From an uncultured Verrucomicrobiota bacterium (GTDB taxonomy: Bacteria; Verrucomicrobiota; Kiritimatiellia; CAIQIC01; Lenti-01), in the NCBI GenBank assembly GCA_938003985.1, contig CALKWZ010000087.1:1-64000 (forward strand): DNA of 64,000 nt, in the 5' to 3' direction. Below the pieces are notes generated by a model. It worked only from the letters and a program-made list of their open reading frames with translations. It had not been told where the DNA came from and ran no database searches. Below are positions 57,401 to 63,232 of this stretch, one piece after another. The translations under genes and the position numbers were made by a program. Within the stretch, counting starts at the first letter, position 1. The number at the start of each line of letters is the position of its first letter.

Positions 57401-60186
57401 ACAACGCGACGAACTACCGGAGCGACCTGAGTTCCTCGCTGGCGCTGACCCGCATCGCCGCGCAGTTCCCGACCAGCGTCTGGACGTTCGCCGCGTTCTC
57501 CTATGCGCAGGTCGGCAACTGGCTGGCCGCGGAAGAGGCGCTGGCCAACCACGTCATGGCCGCGACCCTCGCCGATGCGGACGACAACCGCGCCGGCGAC
57601 CAGCGCATCCGCGCCGGCGTCGCCCTGGGCACGCTGCAGGTGGTCGACAACGACACCGTGGCCCCGAGCCTGCCGGCCAACGTGACGGCCAACGGCGTGG
57701 CGCTGTCCGGCCCGCTGACCCGCGAAACCGCGGCCTGGACGAACGCGCCGACGTTCGTCGTCCGCTTCGAACCGTCGGCCGACGGCGCGCCGGCGGGCAC
57801 GGACCTGGAGCGGACCGGCGTGGCGGAACACCGCGTGGCGACGGACAAGGCGGACGTCGGCCCCGACACGGGCACGCCGCTGGCCGTGCCGTCCGAAGGC
57901 TCGCTGGCCAACCCCGGCTTCGAGAGCGGCGCGACCAACTGGACGCTGTCCGGCGCGGCCGTCGTCACGGAACAGGCCTACGAAGGCACGCATTCGCTCA
58001 AGATGACGGGGTCGACCGCCGTCCAGACCGTGCCGCTCCACAACACCAACGGCTACGTGCCGCGGGTCACCGTGGCCTCCGTCCAGTTCATGGGCGCCGC
58101 CGTCGGCACGCTGACGGTGGACGGGCTCGACGCCGCCGGCGCCGCGATTCCCGGCGAAACCTTCGACGTGCCGATCAACGGCGCCGCGGGCGTCTGGACG
58201 GCCGGTTCGTCCGCCGCGACGGATCTGGACGCGACGGTCGACCGGGTGCGCGTCACCCTGACGTCCGTCGCGGACACCTACTGGGACGACGTCGCGGTGG
58301 CGATCGTCCTCTACGACGGCGCGACGCCGGTGGACGAAGCGAGCGCCGTTTTCACGGCGACGGAGCAGGGACTGGTGACGAACTACCTGTTCGCGGTGGA
58401 CCGCGACAACAACCGCCCCGGCGACCGCAAGGCCAGCAGCGACGCGAGCGACGAGACGATTCCGGCGTTCGGCACGGCCTACGACGCCACGCCGCCGACG
58501 GCGGTGCCCGACGTCGCGGCCACGACCGACGAGGTCGGCGACCCGACCACGCAGTTCGACGTCCTGTGGGATCCGGACAAGCTCAACTACGAAGTGGGCC
58601 CCGACGATCCCACGGACGACAACCATCCGACGCAGGCTTCGGCCGACCGCGACATCCTGTCGCCGTGGCGCAGCTACAAGATCTACTACGGCACGTTCGA
58701 TCCGGCCGACGTGCCGCCGGGCGATCCCGGTCCCGGATTCGCCGCCGCCTACGTCTACACGAATTTCGTCGCGACGGGCGCCTACACCAACTGGCTGTCG
58801 GTGTCGGCCACCAACGCCATCCTCGATCCGTCGGGCACGGGCACGAACTACCTGGCGCTGACCAACCGCGGCCAGGACCGGATCCGGCTGTTCGATCTCG
58901 ATTTCGACCAGGAATACGCGCTGGTGGTCGTCGGTTTGGACCGCGCCGGCAACGAAGGCCCCGCCACGCCCGGCAGCTGGGCGACGAACAACACCATCAA
59001 GTTCGCGGTGACGCAGGGCACCCTGCGGGCCTTCGCCACGGCGCCGACGTTCCCGGCGGCGGGCGGCACGAACACGCTGGTCCCGTGGACGGCGCCGGGC
59101 CAGAAGGCGGCCGCGCTCTACTGGCTCGCCGCCGGCCCGACCAACGCGCAGGGCGGCTACGACCAGGTCACCAAGGACTACGACCTGATCCACCGCGACG
59201 CGGCCTCGTTCCAGGAAACCAACTGGACCTGGAGCCTGTCCGGGTCCGTCCGCACCAACTGGTTCGTGGAGACGAACGCCTTCAACCTGCCGCGCGGGAC
59301 GGTGCGGTTCTACCGCGCGTCCTACAAGGACCGCTGGCGCCGGACGAACGCCGTCAGCGGCCTGCCGCAGCGGCCGCTGGCCAGCGAAGAAGTGTACGCG
59401 CTGCACAACGTCGTGATCTCCGAAGGCAAGAACCACGTGGGCCTGCACGGCGAGCCCTACACCAACACGTTCGCGGGCGTGTTCGGCACCGATACCAACG
59501 TCTGGCCCGCCGGCGCCAGCGCGGCGGCCGGCGCGACCCGCGTGGAATTCTACGCCCCCGGCACCAACGCGCCGGTCAGCGACGTCTATTTCTTCGCCAC
59601 CGACGCCAACTGGTACAAGGAAAGCCCGCTGACGAAGGTGACGACCAACCTGCAGGCGCCCGGCTTCTTCACCCGCGGTTTCTCGATCACCCTGCCGACG
59701 AATCTGGCCGCGCGCGGCTACGCCACGACCAACGCCTGGACCGATTTCACCAAGTCCAATTCGGTGTCGGCCATGGTGTGGCATCCCATCCTGCGCGTAC
59801 CGACCAACGGCTTCACGCAGACGATCGCCGGGGGCACCACCAACGACCCCATGTACAACGTGGTCGCCCTGAATTTGCCGGTGGCCGCGCATCCAAGCCA
59901 ACTGAACCTGCCCGCCAACTTCACGAAGCGCACGGGCCGGATCTACGACTCGATCTACACGATCAACACGACCATCAAGGAAGCACCCGCCGGGGAAGTG
60001 ATCTATTGCGCGGCTTCCAATGGCATGTGGTATTTCACGAAAGGCGGGCTGGTGCCGACCAACTACTTCAAGCCCAACGATATTCTCGTCATCGTGGAGC
60101 AAAGCGAAGGCGTCGGCAACAGCTGGGAGTGGACCTACCACCCGACGAACTTCTACGAACTGCCCACGCGCTGGATGGGCGAATAG
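45436..60186 (+). CDS. Giant secreted multidomain protein (4,916 residues) with autotransporter-strand and fibronectin-like repeats
   Basis: One uninterrupted 14.75-kb frame. Residues 1 to about 33 are a signal peptide. Residues about 34-700 contain autotransporter-associated beta-strand (PATR) repeats of the type GSGTLVLLGANTYALGT. About 712-980 are three fibronectin type III-like domains (LAAPGNLAATDG...VTVTWD). About 986-1710 hold roughly 120-residue Fn3-like units opening with xEPTxxAS. About 1710-2400 are two copies of a module of some 330 residues ending in VYFDE(V/I)R. About 2625-2850 is a DOMON/CBM9-like domain (IDGSSADWRG). The C-terminal 2,000 residues are Asn/Thr/Asp-rich sandwich domains with five DxDxDRxGD motifs. 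There is no PEP-CTERM, LPxTG or beta-barrel at the end, so how it is anchored is not evident. Likely a surface adhesin or polymer-binding protein; function unproven. Confidence 0.9.
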   Translation: MSRIGRTGFGSRRRAWGLALALAGGWAAPAGAANYNVAWKDSSTSGWWSDGAENRWYRFDDGWDVRREDLATGQWDTGGTKNYNNIFFGNGVQASMTVNALGGTQHYVASIWFSNSTSRTFAQDGGAFLMLSSDGTPKIEAASGSGTGTYTFNVPIQLAKAAEFNPVGGNLVFNAAITNGGYWINVYGNLQKTLTIGGVLSGSGGLANKQDNVVVLTNNNAFTGGIWVEKGTVQLANHTNALGLDATLNVGTNATLDFQGSGTLWPSAINLYGTGTNATMGALRKTTAGALTLRRAAVALGASSRIVVTGGGLTLYSNIVAGANTLYLTNTVNVTMSGGEMTGTATAGDGALRKSGSADFELRPGAGLTGSIFLDQGAIRQSTGNGSVLPSGGLLVLSNSTTYRSDSTTARTNAKAVRIDGDVTLGYSGGGRLTFSGDVNLNAGQRSISAANDATVSGAITNGGLTKAGSGTLVLLGANTYALGTLISAGVLQVGSNGTAGSISGNVTNNAALAFYRTDSHTFGGAISGTGALTNLAGTLTLSGTSTYSGPTTVAGGTLLVSGAIGSSAVTVGSGATLAGAGTVGSIAGMSGGTVSPGNTAGVAGTLTVGGAAALGGGTYTCDVTGTGSTACDLISASGAIGAASALTINLSASAPAGFSECTSYSWTIMSGSSASAANMSIGTKWASSGTFAVSASGNTIVVTHTPGAPGKPTVAASDGTATAHVALSWDDVSCETGYVIRRNTVDTYASATAIYTNAANATTYNDAAADPGQLYYYWVTATNAGGSTASDSNPGYRRLAAPGNLAATDGASTANVTVTWDAVTGASTYHLYRDTDSTPAGATALGPQSSGYADAAATPGQLYYYWVVASNSTSSSTGDWSVADSGYRKLTAPANVAATENLSDKVTVTWDDVTGETGFGIWRHTADVSGSAACIGSVVADVLTYDDTTAAAGQTYYYWVRATNSTSASLSDFSASDTGLKTLSEPTTAASAIVFGDLGTVSYTVSWTRGNGDSVLVVARQGAAPADPTDSVVYAADATLGLGDVTAAGSYVVYKGTGTNVTVSGLSAGTEYTFAVYEFNGVATPNYRTSDEPTASRTTLVAEPTTQASAIAVGTVNEVSLASISWTDGNGASRLVVVKAGSAVDAFPADGASYTANAAFGSGSQIGTGNYVVHAGSGPLATLSGLTRDVVYHFRAFEFNGSGGSENYLTNAAAGNPTNQATLAVPPSSNPTDLTIAPIGTNGFTVTWTKGTTGTNTLIVIRAGGNPVDPTDLNSYAADPVFGSGANLGSGSYVVYGGTGSSVAVTNLAPGTSYTVEATSFNGSGGSENYRATPTSATGSTLMPEPTQASALAFGTLGATSYAVSYTAGSGLSRLVVAKQGGAVDWTPTDGTAYAGENNAFGSGTELSAGNFLVHRGTSPFTLSGLTAATDYHLRIFEYQGTNATLNYNVSAATGNPSNRYALSTEPTVHGTLSATALSDTEIKLDWTDATGESGYVIVRQAADAGWTAPADGTAYTAGNALGAGTVVYAGTTAGAGSYTNASLSADTTYYYRIYPYAYDGTAAHATHNYYVGGTPGSANAATGKSEPGTSSSVVGFLPASGTTATISWTNTGTADGTIILVKSGSAVSSNPSDWTGYAADLAFGSGAEIGTGNFVVVAGAGKHGSATITGLSAGTTYHVAVYPYNGTGSFLNYRTTSPGTASVLILPDPSAATATADGKTLIDLAWTKHASYDVMIVHKSGSASTAPTQGQAYSAGDACGGGTVIYKGSGAALEHVVASGTTHHYAFYSYSGNSYSAGLTDSEATSSFVSGEVVETFSYTNGTALTGLAGETGWGGGWYGDVGEFTNSAGSFATQTNYPAPSGNKIRTTPPNDTSRAAFRPLGQEYKSGRIYFGYVLNYQYEGANKYAGLSLFWTNSSEKLFIGEIYGQDQQLGIDNTGSAYTLTKGPGNDYVVVGYYDWAAGEAKAKAYQIGVQAVPTDEPSSWDVTVSKASNSVGTVNAIRLAAGAGAGAGTPGDVYFDEVRIATNWAGIVLVAPTKPAWPTNQAATADGSEMARLAWTKNGAGNDVMVVHKTGPITTEPTDGTGYSAGNTIDGGTVIYKGSATALEHVVNPGTTNFYKFYSVNAANYYSTGVVAAATNAAYGGYEKVNPFSYTNGIALGSTTMGGQGFGANFWSVDSGTWTVQTNYPVAVVDDVPRFMDMDGYPDMQGNRVYASITSDGGVAKAQRSLASTISTGKFYVAYMLAYQFRGANKWAGLSLLNAGGTEKAFLGKGAGANYSTLGIGDGATTYWSAYDLGQYYSSDTYGNTGNVYLVVGKYDFDTDVFQAKAYRIVDGYTFPETEPATWDVSQTMAGIDAIARIQLNAGASVGAGYPGKVFYDEIRYGTDWAQLIAVTCPTWAGSNTLNSAAWTAAGGSYLGDTENFQFQSFPVGLGQSGSIEFDWAQNAAFASAYPMAWWQNANNNSYWTNQVQMTAAGTFTSRFAAAGSGCGSVYTNNPALTVSNLVAPSGATATRDGTYTNSQINLEWVRGVSGTAKDTLVVRQTADAGWTAPVNGATYNPGDSLGSGTVVYRGAGTTASDTGLAPSTTYYYRFYSENWTYYSVAYAAASASTAAGTQEIAIDGSSADWRGTASPVLNSSASSLQEYIWTDKRGELRVDHADHPNADVQEFRIYADADWVYFLVKMTNITDVSKPFVAIGVDTRTNSASTAMNWLGDDSGTFVGDGYFEGGAAHFPEYQLNVHAAGGGAKIELYAQGGTAWYAPATGGNTNVAISAANDVVELKVARADLNLAGTKTARFTVAAFLNTGVWNNDGDGTTHIADNTAAAVDTLSIPPWGTADNAANLSAWLEDVSDADVDFWMDVQFAAGGLTDNAKPAAPVLTAPTNTAAVTASPTLGWQVPADADGKVTGYLLEISTNEQFNGVAGTENGPVDLRVNLYATTTNYTFTTSATQYWWRVRARDTAGELSAATTRSFRVVGKLDTEGPQPTLMYIGTNVAGYLAGDYDAFIAQYGPIQSVLDREIRDTNNVFGFVIRWTDASGVYATNKMRATDSPPNGAGGFAYNIVDTDGRVSPNWDLVEIDSVGGTTNDLWGVDRPFYATNTLATGNADAAMTNYVMAAFNVTNYDPTIEYYLTVSAEDTYSDGGSWWAYGSWPSFTNSGAAAPYYSGWCEDGPNTARNITTNFLIQIHVTDDDIVPPAPSQALGWGNDAALVVSNAAGALDYVSGTGQDVLYQITDGALIGEPLSFSFNAYDAYYTGVALGTTETFVDGGHVLTNTAFVAAYWQTNWANYNAGMSLVADTTAAGTMLTWHWPAITTQDVTRLWGPDGLSGPLGVTNLIQLDLFDVDNDRDGDQAGARQNFGRIRLEDDDPVDPTVVPETLSVTGTGLAREYVLTNLVEWTFPSGADDGTPAPTTVATDLQASDISHGPAGALSGTTNVFMQAQFYKPASNRWLTFTLEATGGKTFKATSISFDSRVSSLNGPDLVELYGTMPGGSETLWASNAIDLSDSENPIGTNWNSYSTSLAMPHATNSAVTFRLQARVADTNHLVADANANWYVDNLTVSGYVLGPAGGAQITDHDLAYGTATFSLQAADVYSGIDGTIGATGRAPRVDFWNESQAVVPITNAFVTNGWAATTNATLTLSGAAPAAADRKQISLGGSASLTYYARFTATDADVDRDGDWRSVAFTTTNTVYDEDTSRPARGYLFGGPLGVTVDGALTRAVGSGNNREYRINDEQLQTASATSIAVKVNLYDYSGWTVPTLGFSNSVAGAMSTNGWLTSVHTDDVNTTNLPDAAMEWRLSQAQANTLFGSYESVTNEFRVVSVWDKDDDRLDAGDSNVDNLELSGARLGYVTFLDNDVGQANVQSNWSASRGEWRVPQVFLGLPGDAARSNLYLSGLPADTNSSTVLSDLTNRVYDSQLAKVSAAAPLSVVLPAFDTGGGGGGRTIKGVQRGTALTQVSVNGGYHITNSSISIGSVAANNATNYRSDLSSSLALTRIAAQFPTSVWTFAAFSYAQVGNWLAAEEALANHVMAATLADADDNRAGDQRIRAGVALGTLQVVDNDTVAPSLPANVTANGVALSGPLTRETAAWTNAPTFVVRFEPSADGAPAGTDLERTGVAEHRVATDKADVGPDTGTPLAVPSEGSLANPGFESGATNWTLSGAAVVTEQAYEGTHSLKMTGSTAVQTVPLHNTNGYVPRVTVASVQFMGAAVGTLTVDGLDAAGAAIPGETFDVPINGAAGVWTAGSSAATDLDATVDRVRVTLTSVADTYWDDVAVAIVLYDGATPVDEASAVFTATEQGLVTNYLFAVDRDNNRPGDRKASSDASDETIPAFGTAYDATPPTAVPDVAATTDEVGDPTTQFDVLWDPDKLNYEVGPDDPTDDNHPTQASADRDILSPWRSYKIYYGTFDPADVPPGDPGPGFAAAYVYTNFVATGAYTNWLSVSATNAILDPSGTGTNYLALTNRGQDRIRLFDLDFDQEYALVVVGLDRAGNEGPATPGSWATNNTIKFAVTQGTLRAFATAPTFPAAGGTNTLVPWTAPGQKAAALYWLAAGPTNAQGGYDQVTKDYDLIHRDAASFQETNWTWSLSGSVRTNWFVETNAFNLPRGTVRFYRASYKDRWRRTNAVSGLPQRPLASEEVYALHNVVISEGKNHVGLHGEPYTNTFAGVFGTDTNVWPAGASAAAGATRVEFYAPGTNAPVSDVYFFATDANWYKESPLTKVTTNLQAPGFFTRGFSITLPTNLAARGYATTNAWTDFTKSNSVSAMVWHPILRVPTNGFTQTIAGGTTNDPMYNVVALNLPVAAHPSQLNLPANFTKRTGRIYDSIYTINTTIKEAPAGEVIYCAASNGMWYFTKGGLVPTNYFKPNDILVIVEQSEGVGNSWEWTYHPTNFYELPTRWMGE

Positions 60187-60205
60187 GCCCGCGCGCGTTG
60201 CCGCC

Positions 60206-60241
60206 GGCCCCGCGGATCCGTTCCGCGGGGCCGTTTCGTTT
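60206..60241 (+). terminator. Terminator of the giant gene
   Basis: GGCCCCGCGGA/TCCGCGGGGCC perfect 11-bp stem with a 5-nt loop, followed by GTTTCGTTTA, 20 bp after the stop codon. Confidence 0.8.
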
Positions 60242-60941
60242 ACCCGGCGGGCAGCCGCGTCAGCGCCCACTCGCAGAAGACGTGCGCCGCGGCGCCCAGC
60301 GCCCGCAGGTTGCCGAGCAGGTCGGCGCCCGCGTCGGGGAAATTCCACGAACCCACCGCCACCAGCGCCGCGCCGATGGACAGCGCGTTGAGCGCGAAGA
60401 TCAGGGCGTAGGAAAACAGCCGCCCGTGCTCGCGGACGTCGGGCTGGTTGTAGGCGAGGAAACGGATCGTGAAGGTCAGGTGGAACGACCACGTCATGCC
60501 GATCCAGAACGTGAAGAGGGGGGAGTAGGGCCGCACGGCCGGCACGAGCCAGACGGAGAGCAGCCAGACGAGCGCCACGAGAAAGGTGTAGAGGGGGAAA
60601 AAGTAGGGCGCCAGCGTCACCCAGACGTTGTTCTTCGAGACGCGCACGCTGCCGCCGCGCTCGGTGACCTTCAGGCCGGAGGCTTTGCCGCCGAAGAGCA
60701 CCGCCCACAGCGCGTGGGTCAGTTCGTGCCCGAGGACGTAGGTGCGCGTCAGGGGCGGCAGGAACAGCCAGACGATCGCCCACAGCGCGATGCCCGAAAC
60801 GCCCGCGAACGCGTGCAGCAGCGGCAGCCGCGTCGGCGACTGCACCAGGATGGCCGCGGCCCGCCACAGGGTCATGGTTAGCGCCAGGCACAGAGGCACC
60901 AGCGCCAGTCCGATCAGGAATTTGGCCAACCGCAGTTTCAT
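60240..60941 (-). CDS. M50-like integral-membrane zinc metalloprotease
   Basis: The 233-residue protein has about five hydrophobic helices and the zinc motif HELTH (HExxH) at about residues 71-75, within VLGHELTHALWAVLFGG, as in the M50 site-2-protease superfamily. The third zinc ligand (usually an Asp in a later helix) is not clear; NQPD near residue 163 is a candidate. Convergent with the giant gene across its terminator: the stop codon overlaps the last bases of the T-rich tail. Its substrate is unknown. Confidence 0.75.
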   Translation of the reverse strand: MKLRLAKFLIGLALVPLCLALTMTLWRAAAILVQSPTRLPLLHAFAGVSGIALWAIVWLFLPPLTRTYVLGHELTHALWAVLFGGKASGLKVTERGGSVRVSKNNVWVTLAPYFFPLYTFLVALVWLLSVWLVPAVRPYSPLFTFWIGMTWSFHLTFTIRFLAYNQPDVREHGRLFSYALIFALNALSIGAALVAVGSWNFPDAGADLLGNLRALGAAAHVFCEWALTRLPAG

Positions 60942-61286
60942 CGGGGCTCCTTATATAGCAGGAAAGCGGCCGGGGCGGGAACGCCCGAAAATCGCCCGGG
61001 AACGCTTGGGACGACGAAACATCGGCTCCCGCCGGCGAAAAACGGCCCAAAACGCGAAAAACGGCCCAAAAACGCCGATTTTTGCCTGAAAATCGCGAAA
61101 ATTCATCGAATTTTCGGCTTTTTTGCGGTTTTTGGGCTTGTGCGGGGGTGCAGGACGTGGTTTCATGCGCCGTTTTCATGGTCCCGGAGCAATTCCGGAC
61201 CGAACCTGTTCGCCGGCGCTTCAGTGGGCTTTCGGCCGCGAACCTGGAAAAGAGAAAGCCCGGAGCCGTAAAACCTCTCAAGAGTC
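60942..61286. other. Spacer upstream of rpsA
   Basis: About 345 bp without a gene. It is rich in GCGAAAAACGG and AAAACGG words like the DNA at 2510-2980, ending in a T-rich stretch (TTTTTTGCGGTTTTTGGG). The rpsA promoter should lie here, but I see no consensus pair. Confidence 0.45.
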
Positions 61287-63038
61287 ATGGCTAAGAAAAC
61301 AACGAAGAAACCTGCCGTCGCAGTGGACGCCGAGCGCGCCAAGATGATGGCGATGTACGAAGAAACCCTCAAGACCTTCACCGAAGGCGCGATCGTCAAA
61401 GGCACCGTGGTCGAAATGCGGCCGCAGGAAGTGCTGGTCAACATCGGCTACAAGTCGGAAGGGCTGCTGCCCGCCTCCGAATTCAAGGATCTGAGCGAAA
61501 TCCACGTCGGCGACGAAGTCGAAGTGCTGCTGGAACGTCTCGAAGACGAACACGGCATGGTGGTGCTGAGCAAGTCGCGCGCGGAACAGCAGCGCAACTG
61601 GGACAACGTGACCTCCTCGTGCGAAGAGGGCAAGGTCGTCAGCGGCGTCGTCAAGGGCAAGGTCAAGGGCGGCCTGCTGGTCGACGTGGGCGGCGTGGAC
61701 GCGTTCCTGCCGGGCTCGCAGATCGACGTGGTGCCGGCGCGCAACCTGGACGATTTCCTCGGCCAGACGCTGGAATGCAAGGTCATCAAGATCAACAACG
61801 AGCGCCGCAACATCGTGCTGTCGCGCCGCGACCTGATCGAAGAAACCCGCCGCGAGCAGAAGAAGAAGCTGCTGGTGGAAATCCAGCCCGGCCAGACCCG
61901 CCGCGGCGTGGTGAAGAACATCACCGATTTCGGCGCGTTCGTGGACCTCAACGGCATGGACGGCCTGCTGCACATCACCGACATGAGCTGGGGCCGCATC
62001 AACCACCCGAGCGAAGTGGTCCAGGTCGGCCAGGAGCTCGAGGTGTTCGTGCTGGACGTCAACCTCGAGAAGGAACGCATTTCCCTCGGCCTGAAGCAGA
62101 AGCTGCAGAACCCCTGGGAAGAGATCGAGCTCAAGTACCCGAAGGGCACCCGCATCCGCGGCAAGGTCGTCAACCTCGTGCCCTACGGCGCGTTCGTGCA
62201 GCTCGAGGACGGCGTGGAAGGCCTCGTGCACGTCAGCGAAATCTCGTGGACGAAGCGCGTGGCGCGCGCCTCCGACGCCCTCAGCGTCGGCCAGGAAGTC
62301 GACGCCGTCGTGCTCAACGTCAACAAGGAAGAGCAGAAGATCTCCCTGGGCATCCGCCAGACGGAAGCCAATCCGTGGGACGACGTCGCCGCGAAGTACC
62401 CGATCGGCACCCGCGTGAAGGGCAAGGTCCGCAACTTCACCAACTACGGCGCGTTCGTCGAGCTGGAAGAAGGCGTGGACGGCATGATCCACGTCTCCGA
62501 CATGAGCTGGGCCCGGAAGATCAACCACCCCAGCGAAGTGCTCAAGAAGGGCGACGAGGTCGAAGCCATCGTCCTCGAAGTCTCGCCCGAGAACCAGCGC
62601 ATCAGCCTGGGCCTCAAGCAGGCGCAGGAAGATCCGTGGGCGGGCATCTCCGGCCGCTACCGCATCGGCCAGCTCATCAAGGGCAAGGTCAGCAAGCTCG
62701 CCAGCTTCGGCGCGTTCGTCGAACTGGAAGAGGGCGTGGACGGCCTCGTGCACATCAGCCAGATCAGCGACGACCACGTCGCCAAGATCCGCGACGTGCT
62801 CCAGCCCGGCCAGGACGTCGAGGCGCGCGTCATCAAGATCGACCCGATCGACCGCCGCATCGGCCTGAGCATCAAGGCCGCCAAGCTGGCCGAAGAGGAG
62901 TTCAAGGTCGACGACAGCATGCTCGAAGGCCTCCGCCCCGGCGAAGACCTCGTGGACCTCGCCGGCGCGTTCGACGCCGCGCTCGGTTCCGCCGACAAGC
63001 CCGAAGAGTGGTCGCCCGGCGCCGGCAAGAAGGAATAA
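61287..63038 (+). CDS. rpsA: 30S ribosomal protein S1
   Basis: The 583-residue protein has six S1/OB-fold domains; their starts read GAIVKGTVVEMRPQEVLVNIG, GKVVSGVVKGKVKGGLLVDVG, GQTRRGVVKNITDFGAFVDL, GTRIRGKVVNLVPYGAFVQL, GTRVKGKVRNFTNYGAFVEL and GQLIKGKVSKLASFGAFVEL. S1 binds mRNA and the ribosomal protein uS2 to aid initiation on structured or weakly SD-containing messages. Six domains with this length match Gram-negative S1. Several genes in the window lack a Shine-Dalgarno, which fits reliance on S1. Confidence 0.97.
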   Translation: MAKKTTKKPAVAVDAERAKMMAMYEETLKTFTEGAIVKGTVVEMRPQEVLVNIGYKSEGLLPASEFKDLSEIHVGDEVEVLLERLEDEHGMVVLSKSRAEQQRNWDNVTSSCEEGKVVSGVVKGKVKGGLLVDVGGVDAFLPGSQIDVVPARNLDDFLGQTLECKVIKINNERRNIVLSRRDLIEETRREQKKKLLVEIQPGQTRRGVVKNITDFGAFVDLNGMDGLLHITDMSWGRINHPSEVVQVGQELEVFVLDVNLEKERISLGLKQKLQNPWEEIELKYPKGTRIRGKVVNLVPYGAFVQLEDGVEGLVHVSEISWTKRVARASDALSVGQEVDAVVLNVNKEEQKISLGIRQTEANPWDDVAAKYPIGTRVKGKVRNFTNYGAFVELEEGVDGMIHVSDMSWARKINHPSEVLKKGDEVEAIVLEVSPENQRISLGLKQAQEDPWAGISGRYRIGQLIKGKVSKLASFGAFVELEEGVDGLVHISQISDDHVAKIRDVLQPGQDVEARVIKIDPIDRRIGLSIKAAKLAEEEFKVDDSMLEGLRPGEDLVDLAGAFDAALGSADKPEEWSPGAGKKE

Positions 63039-63070
63039 CCGATCCCGGCGCATGGCGCCGGAGATGAGGA

Positions 63071-63222
63071 GTCAGGGTTCAGGGTTCAGGCGAACGCCGA
63101 CCCCCTGGACCCTGAATCTTTTTTGCCTGCGGACGCTGGATTCCCGCGCCCGCCGGTTGTATCCTGGACTTTCCGTCCCGGATCTTGTTCTCTGACCTCT
63201 GATTTCTGAACCCTGAACCCCC
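63071..63222. repeat. 150-bp element with 15-bp inverted ends
   Basis: GGGTTCAGGGTTCAG (63075-63089) is the exact inverse of CTGAACCCTGAACCC (63206-63220). The ends are composed of a GGGTTCA phrase; the interior has CCTGGACCCTGAATC and no ORF. Between rpsA and the PHP gene. Confidence 0.8.
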
Positions 63223-63232
63223 GGCTCCCGCC

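Noticed and set aside
45381..60881. A second plus-strand 5,166-codon frame over the same region
   Set aside because: Arg/Gln-rich low-complexity product without any domain, fully overlapping the supported gene.
45379..61281. A 5,300-codon open frame on the minus strand across the giant gene
   Set aside because: It is Arg/His/Gly/Val-rich shadow sequence, crosses the M50 gene and the terminator, and has no family motif; the plus frame has a signal peptide and recognisable domains.
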